A stretch of DNA of 64,000 nt from the NCBI GenBank assembly GCA_030248135.1, contig JASANC010003846.1, forward strand, positions 1 to 64,000, in the 5' to 3' direction. Both the position numbers and the translations under genes were made by a program. The notes beneath the pieces are model-generated. The model was not told the DNA's origin. It did not search any database and was given only the letters and a program-made list of their open reading frames with translations. Every line of letters begins with the position of its first letter. The stretch's first letter is position 1. The DNA comes from Theristus sp. LFF4_11. Taxonomy: Eukaryota > Nematoda > Chromadorea > Monhysterida > Xyalidae. This document shows positions 11,457 to 21,907 of this stretch, piece after piece.

Positions 11457-13142
11457 TAGAGATGTCAAGAAAAAAAAAATTTCTATTTTTTTTCTTTTTA
11501 AAAAAAAAAATTTTTTTTTTAAATTTTTTTTTTTAAAATGAAAGTTGTTCAGAATTTTTCAGGGAGTCCGAATATCACCATCTGAGGAGCCACCGACTTA
11601 CCATATGACCCCCACTCATATGGGAGGAGGGTGAAAATTTCAGACTTGGTTTCGGCGACCCCATTTTCCCACCGACGACATCACGTCTCGTGTTTTGCCT
11701 CTCAATTCACCTCAAATAACATGGAAACAAGTTCCACAACAAACCGGTGTGATCACGCTGACGACACGAGGCGAAACAGCAACGAGCAACCAACGAAGTT
11801 ACGCTTGCAGTGGCAGACAGTGCAATTTCCACCTTTCGAGATCCTGAAAAACGATGCGTAAATGTGAGTTCTCTGCTTCTATCTCACCTTAGCGACATCG
11901 GAATTTGTTGAACTAGACTTCAAGTAGCGAGAGAGTGGCGATTTACTGGACTGGAGAACAACCAAGATTACAGGAAAAAGGATCACATTATATTGGAAAT
12001 CACGCATAATTACCATAATTACACCAAGATAGTTACAATAATCGCCCATAATTAACTTCTCCCCCATCAACGAAAAGAGGGATGGGAGAAGTAAAATTAC
12101 AAAATCTCCCTATTTTCAATCACAAATCATTAGCCGTCTTTCTCATCTCATACGGCTTTAACGGCGCTACTCCATCCTCGGCACACGCTCGGCCGGAAAC
12201 GCCCGTCTCCGTACATCGGCACTGCGGCCTATCATCACATCACGACTCAATGCTCGGCGCTCGTTCGGCAGCCAGAAGCACGTGAAACTCGGCACCTTGG
12301 CCTCGTCGCAGTCCTCGCGACGCGTCATCGCCCATTGGCTGACGTTCATCTCTCGGCACATCCTCGGCCGGATACATGACTGCTGGTCGCTGCGCTGATA
12401 ATACGCCAAACTCCGCTGCGTGAACGGTTGTCTCCTTCTCGTCCATCGAACGTCCCAAGTGCTGCGAGCCATTTCCTCCGCGGTTGCTCGTCTTACCACA
12501 CGCGCTGCCATCTCGCGGGTCAGCGACAAAGCCATAACAGGCGATACGGGACAAGTCGCGCCTTCCACGGCATAAAGCGACAAAACAAGTCGTGCCCAAA
12601 CAGGGTAAACACGACAATAAATAGCAGCAGACGACCACAGAAGGCCGGTCATGATGACCGCCGACGTGCCACGCTCAACGGCGGGCTCACCACTTCAAGT
12701 AGCGAGGGAGTGGCGATTTACTGGACTGGAGAACAACCAAGATTACAGGAAAAAGGATCACATTATATTGGAAATCACGCATAATTACCATAATTACACC
12801 AAGATAGTTACAATAATCGCCCATAATTAACTCTAGCCTTTGCGACGCTCAAGTACTTCAATGCGCGAGTCGATCATCACTCACCAAGGCTGAAAACAGT
12901 CGATTAATCAATCCAGAATACCACCTGCAGCGTTGAAGACTAAGTGACAAGGTAAAGTCAAAGAAAATTTTTGTTGAACTTTCGAAAAATTATGCCAAAA
13001 ACGGCATTTTCAGGGCACATTAAAGAAAAAATTTCAAAAATTTTTAATAAAAAAAATATAAAAAAAATGCTCATTTTTTTTTACTTTTTTTTTTAAAAAA
13101 AAATTAAAAAAAAAATTATTTTTTTTGACCCTTACATCTCTA
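11457..13142 (+). mobile_element. MITE family B, complete, nested in element C
   Basis: Termini TAGAGATGTCAAG and, inverted, CTTACATCTCTA, with an exact 8-bp flank duplication CCCCCACC on both sides (11449-11456, 13143-13150). It is about 1.69 kb, longer than other copies because it contains a 0.9 kb direct-repeat unit (11921-12834). It has no transposase gene. The right part (about 12955-13130) is related to the 3' half of family A, so A and B share a core and differ at their tips. Confidence 0.8.
11921..12834. mobile_element. Direct-repeat unit, possible TRIM-like element
   Basis: A repeat of about 140 bp, from ACTTCAAGTAGCGAG to CCCATAATTAACT, occurs directly at 11921-12060 and 12692-12834, with about 630 GC-richer bases between. 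The word CTAG precedes the left copy and follows the right one, which could be a 4-bp target duplication. Pieces of the same repeat recur near 31310-31430 (inverted) and 31790-31870. This resembles a terminal-repeat retrotransposon in miniature, but the repeats lack TG...CA ends and no primer site was verified. Confidence 0.45.
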
Positions 13143-13238
13143 CCCCCACCCCCAGAAGTCGCTGAAGAAATAAACCCCCATGGGGGTTTATTAGAGGTAA
13201 TACGGTATGGTCTTCGGTACTGAGTACTGTATACCCCA

Positions 13239-13245
13239 TTTTCAG
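13239..13245 (+). promoter_or_regulatory. Possible trans-splice or 5' UTR acceptor
   Basis: TTTTCAG lies 16 bases upstream of the first ATG of the acyl-CoA dehydrogenase gene, with no ATG between. In nematodes such a site close to the start codon is often where a spliced leader is joined. It could equally be an ordinary 3' splice site of a 5' UTR intron whose first exon lies in or beyond element C. Confidence 0.35.
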
Positions 13246-13261
13246 TATCAAAGTCGTGAAC

Positions 13262-16200
13262 ATGGCCATGGCGTCATCAATAAACCCTATTTGTTTCCTG
13301 GTTTTGAAACGTGCATTCCGCACCTCGATTGTTTCGTTTTCAAGGTTGGTATCAATCAGTTTTTTTAAACTTTTGAAGATTGACTTTATTTATTTATTAT
13401 CCAAATTGTATTTTTTGAGCTGATAAAAATTGCGAAAAAATTATTCACTTTTCGTGATCGTGATAAGCTTGAAATTGAACTTGAGCTGCGTGCATTGTAG
13501 GCGCTCACTGGTGTCCAGTGGTCGTTTGGCGCAGCAGGCAGCACCAAAACAGACGCAGAAGTCGCCGCAGCAAAAGCAGAAACGCAAGCAACAACGTCCT
13601 GTGCAGGTTGCCAAATTTTAAAATAAACAATAAAAAAATTACCAAGAGCAAATAAATGATAATAAATAAAAATTAACCAGGGGTGAACTGATGAAGCCAT
13701 GAATGTAGCAGGACATAGCGGTGTGGAGACCTGGCAAGTGCGACTGCCGCGCCACTACTGCACCGCTAAAACAACCACCCGTGCTTGTTTGTATACTTGC
13801 AAACTGTATTCAAGTCGTCTTGAGTGGTGGTCTGGTCTTGTGTATCTGAATGTGCACACAATACTGGCACCCCGCCCCTCCGGAACATTGACATTGCACA
13901 ATCTTAATTACAGTCGCTTTCTTGCAGCAATCATGTTCGTTCATGATGAACTTATTTCGCGGTGAGCTAGTGCCGTCGGCTGTGTTCCCGTTTCCGGATG
14001 TGCTGAACGATGAGCAACGCGAAATGCTGTCCATGGTGCTCGCGCCGACTGAGAAATTCTTTGAGGTTGGTCAGGCAGCTGGTTTTTTTTGCAGAAAAAC
14101 GTCGGTTTTTTGCAGAAATTTTGGACCATTTGCAGAAACTTTTTAGCAGATTTCTGCAAATTGCAGAAACAGATTTGCATACAAACTTTGGTTCTGCAAT
14201 ATTCAATTTGTGCTTGACTGAAGTTTCACATCAACATGGAAGAAATCTCAAATAATTTTGTTGTCAAAAACAGCGGTTTCGGCGGTTACTGTAGCGCAAT
14301 GATTGGCGTTTTGTTTTGCCTTCGTAAATAAAATCGGAGTATTTCAAATTCGAAAAATAAAACAGAATCAGATCAAATCGAAAATTATTGTTTGCTGTTA
14401 GGCTTTCTGTTTGGAATTAGAATAAAGTGATCCATCATCCACACAACAGAAGATGCAAAATAAGACATTGGCGGAGGTACGGTGCGCAAGTTTGTCGTCG
14501 AGCTGGTTGAGAATCTCAGCAACCTATTCGAAGACGCGCACAGTGTTCTCAAGGCTGCCAAAATATTCTACCTTCTGAGATAGATAGATCTAAACAGCTG
14601 CTGGCGTACGGAAATGCCGATCTGCTGTATCTGCACTAGTTTTATTCATCAATTTTGCCGGGCAAGGGCAGTATCGCTGACGAATGGAAACAATTCAAAT
14701 GCGAACGAATTCAATTCCCTGGTCCGAGTATAACTGCAGGCAAGCATGCAGTATGTGGGGATGAAAACAAAGAGGCGATATAAAATCAAACCGAACACCT
14801 TTGAGAACGTCGAACCGACCGAAGTCATCGCTTTGATTGCGAAATTTGAGCAATGAGGGCTCTCATTTGATATTGATTGTGTTGTTGTTAGGTTGAATGA
14901 TTTCAAACGAATGATTGGTGATTTGTTTGGTTTGGCAATCTGGTTTGGCTTTGGTGTTTTTTTTCTGAATTTCTGAAAAATTCTGCGGTAAAGCGATGCA
15001 ATTGGCAAATGCAACTCTGAGCATCGTTAAGAAATGATGCTCAGAACGAAAAAAACGACATTAAACAAGCACAAAAACCATTTTCGTCATGTTTTGAAAT
15101 TTGCAGAAACCAAATTTCATTTGCAGAAATTTTTTACCAAATTTCTGCAAATTGCAGAACCGACTTTTTGAAAAAAAACCTAGTCAGGCAGCCGTTGAGA
15201 ATGCAACAGTGCTACGAATGGCCGATTGAGCATCGCAGTTTTCAGGGTGCAGGAGCGCCCGAAAGTTGAATGAACGAAAAAAGACGTTTAGAAACCCCAT
15301 TGTGTGCCAATTTTAGCGTGTTTTTTAACTAATTGATTCTTCGTGCTATTCTGTTCATTCGTTCTCCCTTGCACACACGATTGGCAATTTATCTTGCATT
15401 TTTAAAAAGGACAACTCCTAGTCTGCGACTGATCTCGCTTTGATGGAGAATACAAGGACTAACTTATTTATTTGGCTATACTGTACTTATGTCCGATGTC
15501 CGTGGTCTGGAAAATTATACTTTGTGGCAATGTGCGATAAATTCAACTCCGCTATTGGTGTACACTTCAGCTGCAGCTAAAGAACAATAGATATTACATT
15601 GAAAGGATCACATCAGAAATTCAGATGATTACAGTGACAAATTGTACAAGTGGAAAACGCCGATTATTAATGGTAAAACTACTTTGTTTTGTTGATGGAA
15701 GACAGGTTTCATTGCGCAGGAAGTGAACGACGCAGCCGCCAATGACACGAACGAAGAAATCCCAAAGGAGGTCTACAGTCAGTTCGCAGCACTCGGCGCG
15801 TTTGGTGCGGTCGTGCCGGAACAATACGAAGGAGCCGGTTGGGCTTTCTTTTACACAATAGTTCGCACACGTACACCAACCAAGCAACAACGTAGAACGG
15901 TGTGCAGGCCTGAACAACACGCAGATGGCACGGTTGGCTGAAATCGTTGGTGCACACGATCTAGCGTTGGGCGTTGTCATGGGCGCGCATCAGGTTGATC
16001 AACGCTGACATGCTGCTGGATTGCTGCAACACTGAACGCAACAGAGGGCACTTTTGAAACGTTCTGTTGGTTTTCAGTCGATCGGCTACAAAGGCATTCT
16101 TTTGTACGGCAGTGATGAGCAAAAGCAAAAGTACCTGCCTGATCTGGCGACCGGACGCAAGTTCGCTGCGTTTTGCTTGACAGAGCCAACGAGTGGCTCA

Positions 16201-19200
16201 GACGCAAACGTCAGTTGATTCGTTTGTTCCGTTCTGCACATTCAAATGTGACAAAGCCAATAATACCGGGTTGTTGGTGTGCATATTCAGTGTTGTTGCA
16301 GTCAATCCGAACACGCGCCGAACTGAGTGCTGACGGAAAACACTACATTCTGAACGGTGGGAAAATCTGGATCAGCAATGGTGGCTTTGCGGACGTGTTC
16401 ACAGTGTTCGCACAGGTACAGTGGCACATTCTTTAACTGTTACCATTAACAGCTGTTTGTGTAGTTGCTCGCTAACTGGTGATTATAATCAGAGAATGAG
16501 CTGATGATAATGGCTGAGTAAACTCAGTGCAGTGTCAACCTCAACATTGTTCTATCATTTCATTTTTCGCTATTGCATATCTAGACCCCGGTAAAATCAG
16601 ACGATGATGAAGTGAAAGACAAAGTGAGTGCATTTGTGGTTGAACGCAAGTTTGGTGGCGTCACAAACGGGCCACCGGAGAAGAAGATGGGCATCAAGGG
16701 CTCCAACACGGCTGAGGTGTTCTTTGACAATGTCAAGGTGCCGCGGGAGAATCTGCTCGGAGGTGACTGTTCTGAAATCTTTCAGTATGATATTTATCTT
16801 TTCACTGCTTACTCACGAAACGATTTTTGCAGAAGAAGGCGATGGCTTCAAAGTGGCGATGAACATTCTGAACAACGGCCGTTTCGGCATACCAGCTGCA
16901 ATGACTGGCTGCATCAGGGCGTGCATGGCAAAGGCGGTATGTGAACTGAAAATGCACTGTGCAATGCAAGTTGTTGCGTCCAATTTGATCCATTTCTTAC
17001 ATGAACTTCTTTCTTGATTGCAGCACTGCCTAATAAACTTTTGCAGCTTGACCATGCAATGAATCGGGTTCAGTTTGGGCGTAAGCTGAGAGACTTCGGT
17101 GACATCAAGGAGAAGATCGCTGATATGGCCATTCGACACTATGTCACTGAGGTGACTGACATTGCATGAGACTGATTGTTTGTGTGCTTGCAGTGATCGA
17201 TGACAACTGGATACTTTTGCCATTTTAGTCACTTCTGTACATGCTCAGTGGTATCATGGACCAAGGTGTCATGGAATACCAACTGGAAGCAGCGGTCGGC
17301 AAAATCGTTGGCTCTGTATGTCCATTTCACCTCCCTTCCACATTGCAGTTGACACTTGATTCACACTTTGCCTGTTTTGCAGGAGAACGCGTGGCACGTG
17401 TGCGATGAATCGATCCAGATCTTGGGTGGAATGGGTTGGTGTAGCAGGATCGCTACCATTTTCGTTTTCTTCATTTTACGCTGTATGTTCGTTTTCAAGC
17501 CGAATGAATGTTTGATGGATGTGCTGCCGATTGCAGGCTTCATGAAAGAGCCCGGTCTTGAACGTGTGTTGCGCGATCTGCGCATCTTCCGCATCTTTGA
17601 GGGCGCCAACGACATTCTACGGCTGTTTATTGCGCTCACCGGTTTGCAGGTAACAACAACAGCACACAACGTTTACGAAGTCAATGTTGTTCGCTGTTGG
17701 TCGGTAACAAAGGACTTGATTGTTCATGGAATGAATGAGTCTTTGTGAAATGGCTACCCTCAGTCAGAAAACGGTCGTTTTGAGCACATCCTTCACACGC
17801 ACCAGAATCTGTGCCAAAGTAACAAAGTTGACGAATGGTCTGGCGCTGTCTGTTTGGTGCATCAGTTTGACAACAGAAAATGATCTGAAACATTTGAACA
17901 AAAAAACCAGTGCATGCGTGTGAGTGTCACAAGCCAGTTGCAGTTGAAAAAGGATCTAAAATAACGAATAACAGAACTAGATTATCAACAACAACAGTCT
18001 AGTTCGAATCACTATTCAGTTCACTATTCAACCAGTTCATTGCAGTGTTTAACCGTGTGCCTTTGCAAAGAACGATTTCGATTCCTTGACACCCGGCTTG
18101 ATCGTGTCAGCACCTGGCTGCCAGCCTGCTGGACACACTGAAACAGAGAAGGCAGGCAAACGTGGAACTAAACAAAACATGTAATTTGCTGCTCATTGTA
18201 ATGTTACACAGGTTGCTGCGAAATTATTCCGCAGGTTTGCATTTGATACCATATGGACGGCACGGCATCACTATTTTGACGACTGTGGCGTCGATCCAGC
18301 AAAGCATAAGCAGTCGTGAAAGTGACCTTCTCCGTGTTTGTCGACAAACTGGAATGCTTGCACGAGTCGGAGTGTCTCGTCAACGCTGCGTCCCACCGGC
18401 AGATCGTTCACGGTCACCTGCCGCAGTGTGCCCTTGGCGTCGATGATAAACAGACCGCTGCAATGCAATGGCTTTGCTTTTGGCCGATGACATTGAGAGC
18501 GTTGATACAAAGCAAAACCAGCAGAAGTGCTTGGTGATAACGTGAGACTCATAAGAGACCGTAAGCTGTTCGGCTAGTTGCAAATGCTGCGAAAATCCAG
18601 TTCTGTGGGCGAGTTGAGAGCGTTGTTTTGCGGTTTGCAGGCGTGTGTGACTGACCGAAATGCGATCCCTTCGTCCTCCTTTAGCACACCATAGTCCTTG
18701 CTGATCTTGTGATTTGTGTCTGCCAGCAACGGGATCTTCATAACGCCCAGACCGCCTTCGTTGCGCGGCTGATTCGTCCTAGAAGCAGCGAAAGGTATCC
18801 ATCCATCACAGGTCAATTTTGCACTGATCAATTTTGCAGTGCAAAAAGATGTGCACTTTGAGTGGTTTGCTTACCATGCAAGATGCGAGAAGTGCGAGTC
18901 CGTTGAGACGGCCACCAACTCACAGCCAATCTTACGAAACTCATCGGAGCGGTCACTAAACGCAATGATCTCAGTGGGGCAGACGAACGTGCTGCAATTT
19001 GAACAAGTTTTGAGAAAACACCAATTTTAAATGATGGTGCATAAAAATGCAAAAAAAGCAAACATTTCACATACAAGTCTAGCGGGTAGAAGAACACGAC
19101 CAGATATTTTCCCTTGTAATCACCAATGGAGACCTGCTTGAATTGACCGTTAACGACGGCTTGCGCTTTGAAATCTGGCGCTGGCTTGCCAATTGCCAGT

Positions 19201-21249
19201 TTGCAGTCACCGCCGAGCGACATTGCTGATTGGTGCGCGTTACGTTCTCAATTCGTTGTGGGTGAAAACTCGCTGAAAGAGTGAAAAGATACAAGTAAGA
19301 ATAGAAACGGACAAGTAAACGAAACCCAAACTTGACGTTGGCTGTGCAGAAAACATGATTTATATTTATAAACGCTTATCAAAAAAACGCGGTCTGTTGC
19401 GCTTTGTGGGTCTTTGTGGCAAATATAAAATTAGCAATATTTCAAATTCACGGGCAGTAGAACTGTTAAAACAAGATAAACGGCCTGGCCTGTTTTTGCA
19501 ACAAGAGCATGCTGACGGTGCAGAGAATCCAAAATTTCGATAAAACTAGGAATCAACTGCTTCCACTGATTGAATACAATAATTGTGGGCATAACAGCTG
19601 TTGCATAACAGACACAACAAAGACATTGCTGTGTGTTCGTTCAGCGAGGCGCGGCACTGTCATTGGTCTTCAGCGGCCAAACCCAAACAACAAAACACAC
19701 GATGCAATCAGTTTTTCGTCTGAATATTCAGTTTTGTCTGCAGCTGCCCCTTTGCATGCGAACAGTAACGTTTCAAACAGCTCAAATGGTTTTATCTGCG
19801 ACAGAGAGCTCATAGTTCAGTTAATCAAACTGCGTTCAAGTTGGTGTTGCGAAGACGTGCAAAACTGATGCTCAATTTTCAAGGTAATTTGTTCAGGTGC
19901 ATTGTGTTGTTTATGATCGTTGTTATGAACTTGATGCGAACGTTTTTTTTAAAGATAATGTTTGGTGCTGGTGGGGTGGTTCACACAACACAAGCGAAAG
20001 ATGGAAATTGGAAACGTGTATGAAAACTTTAAGCAACAATGTAGCAGAACATTCAGACGACTGTCCTGGCGTTCATTTGTAAATCCCTGTGTCCACAAAT
20101 TGAGTTGCGTGCAAGTATGAGGCTCAAACTCAATGACCCTGGCCCAAAATATCACCCACGTTTTTGTTCATGTGTTCGTAATACCGTACCGCCATGCCCA
20201 TACCGATGCAATGTTGAAGCAAATCAGAGCCAGTGGGTTGCATTGCATTTCAGTACGCTGGCGGTCATTTGCGCGAAGTCGCCAAAGCATTCAAATCGCC
20301 AACATCGAATTTCGGCGCGTTGTTTCAGTTTGCCGGTAAACGAGTGCAGAGGTATGAAACTCAAAAACAAACATTCATCAACTCTTTGATTTAAGTTTGT
20401 TTCGATCAATGTCGAAAACGACGCCTCAGCACTGGGAATGCCGTTTTCATTGCAAAATGCGTTGCAGATCCGTCGGTCTGAGCAGTGGCCCATCATTCGG
20501 CGAGCACGTCCATCCGAAACTGGCTGAATCTGCGAGTTTGGTAAGTGAGTTGAGAGCAACGGTGCCAAGGAAAACGAAGCAAAATAGCGCAGCAAAAGGC
20601 GTGCACTGTTTGCAGACGTCACGTTGCATGTGCGAGTTCGGCAGCGCTGCTGAGCACTTGTTGATGAAACACGGCAAGCATGTCATTGGTCAGTGATGAT
20701 GCACGCGTGTTCTCATGTGTGTGTGTGCGGTTGTTACAATCGTTGCAACTGTTGCAGACAAACAAAACCAACTGCGACGGCTCGGCGATGCGGCGCTTGA
20801 GATTTATTCACAGGTGTAGTGTTTTTATTCGCTGCAGCCCCCTCGGTTTGTTGCAAAACAAGCGCATCAAAGCAACTTGTCTTCAGGTGTGTGTTTTGTC
20901 GCGATGCACTCGCTCGTTGAACTTGAACGTGCCGTCGGCCGATTCGGAGCTGCGAATGGCACTGGTCTTCTGCAGACAGGTATGAAAACTGGAAACGGCG
21001 CTCACTTTGTTCGTTGTTCCTTGTTTTTCATTCTGCTGTGAAGAATAACGTTACACAAGCAGACAAACTTTCACCAGCAATTTCGACCAATAATAGCAAC
21101 GACTGATTTTTCAGTCAGCCGAACGAGCGCAGACGGCGTTGCACAAAGTTCGCTCAACGCCGCACATTCAGGACTGGCAGCAGATGGACAACATCGCTGA
21201 TGAGATCTTTGAAAATGGTGCTCTCTTGACTTACCATCCGTTGGATTGA
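13262..21249 (+). CDS. ACADVL: Very-long-chain acyl-CoA dehydrogenase, mitochondrial (19 exons)
   Basis: Oxidises very-long-chain acyl-CoA to trans-2-enoyl-CoA with FAD in mitochondrial beta-oxidation. Exons: 13262-13344, 13501-13606, 13928-14065, 15720-15837, 15908-15993, 16078-16209, 16302-16415, 16585-16762, 16833-16936, 17047-17151, 17229-17315, 17383-17434, 17537-17649, 20254-20351, 20468-20540, 20616-20688, 20758-20813, 20887-20979, 21115-21249. All junctions are GT-AG and in phase, giving 647 residues (human VLCAD 655). Exon 1 encodes a plausible import signal (basic and hydrophobic, no acidic residue). Diagnostic blocks are [47 protein letters not shown] and [16 protein letters not shown], whose Glu is the catalytic base. 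Exons 14-19 give the VLCAD-specific C-terminal domain, ruling out MCAD/SCAD. ACAD9 is the main alternative. Intron 3 holds a MITE; intron 13 holds a peroxiredoxin gene. Confidence 0.92.
14078..15182. mobile_element. MITE family M inside intron 3 of the VLCAD gene
   Basis: The duplicated flank GTCAGGCA (14070-14077, 15183-15190; possibly up to 10 bp) brackets about 1.1 kb with T-rich inverted ends: GGTTTTTTTTGCAGAAAAAC at the left and, inverted, GGTTTTTTTTCAAAAAGTCGG at the right. Repeated GCAGAAATTT words lie inside both arms. A related copy in opposite orientation is at about 33963-34592. It contains many TTTGCAG words that mimic 3' splice sites. No transposase is present. Confidence 0.75.
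15241..15490 (+). repeat. Dispersed repeat family I, copy in VLCAD intron 3
   Basis: About 240 bp from TTTTCAGGGTGCAGGAGCG to GGCTATACTGTAC, matching 27261-27510 in an intron of the bZIP gene in the same orientation with scattered differences. Nature unknown; no terminal repeats or coding capacity seen. Confidence 0.65.
18049..19223 (-). CDS. Typical 2-Cys peroxiredoxin (5 exons), nested in a VLCAD intron
   Basis: Thiol peroxidase reducing hydrogen peroxide and organic peroxides with thioredoxin as electron donor, probably cytosolic (Prdx1/2-type) because no targeting extension precedes [18 protein letters not shown]. Exons in gene order: 19223-19075, 18991-18875, 18778-18656, 18457-18327, 18137-18049; all junctions are GT-AG and in phase, giving 202 residues. 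Visible motifs: FYPLDFTFVCPTE with the peroxidatic Cys, [26 protein letters not shown] (the GGLG of hyperoxidation-sensitive forms), [18 protein letters not shown], and the resolving Cys in [11 protein letters not shown]. The C-terminal YF motif reads FF here. A CTTTCAG site lies about 50 bases upstream of the ATG. The whole gene sits in intron 13 of the VLCAD gene on the opposite strand. Confidence 0.94.
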
Positions 21250-21907
21250 GCGAAATGGTTGCTAGTGCTTGCCAGCCAAAAAACATTGCAACATGTAACA
21301 GACAAACATTTGTACTCTTTTAAAATTGTACATACATAAATTCGTAAAAGAGCATCTTCAACTGATTGTATTTGAACATTGGTATTGTGGTAACTTGTTT
21401 GTCTTTAACGTTGGGTGATTAAGTGTGATTTGTTTAAACTGTTTTGTCGATAACTGGTGATCAGGTTGGTGACTGCGGTTATATTATCGTGATTTACTTG
21501 TTTGTGGTTGTTCTAGCTGCCTTTTGGGTTGGGCATGACAAGCTGTGAAACGTTTTACTTTTTCAGTATAAACCTCTGGAACCTTCTGAATTTTCTGAAC
21601 ACAGGTGAACAAACAAATCGCACTACTCTGATGGACGCCTGTTTGTTGTCACCTCTACAGCATTGCATTTATTTACGCACAGTTTTATCTTCGCTTGCGT
21701 CGTTTTGATTGGTTTTCAAATAAACAAACACCGCAAACTGAAGTATGTCCGCGTCGGCTAGCCTTAGAAAAAAAGAAAAAAACAGTTGCTTACTGTTGGT
21801 TGACCAGTGCAGCTGCAGCGTGCGATCGTTAGTGTTGTTGCGTTACGATTGCGGTTGAAGTGCGCGCACTGGCATTATGCGATACGTGACACACAGTCAT
21901 TGCTGAC
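21250..21907. other. Intergenic spacer between VLCAD and GH18 genes
   Basis: About 660 bases with no gene or recognised repeat. It must hold the 3' end signals of the VLCAD gene and the promoter of the chitinase-like gene; no TATA box or canonical polyadenylation signal stands out close to either gene. Confidence 0.5.

Larger units (their letters stand above)
11055..13207. mobile_element. Element C (TACCGTATTACC termini), host of nested B
   Basis: Termini are TACCGTATTACCTCTATTAA (11055) and its near-perfect inverse TTAGAGGTAATACGGTA (ending 13207). Just inside both ends are AATAAACCCCC tracts, and the right end carries a short AAACCCCCATGGGGGTTT palindrome. Element B interrupts it. A lone C terminus also occurs at about 48993-49016. 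The right end lies only 54 bp before the start codon of the acyl-CoA dehydrogenase gene. No coding capacity is seen. Confidence 0.75.

Noticed and set aside
12167..12784. Overlapping open frames of 118-161 residues on both strands
   Set aside because: GC-rich interior of a direct-repeat element; no frame stands out and none resembles a known family.
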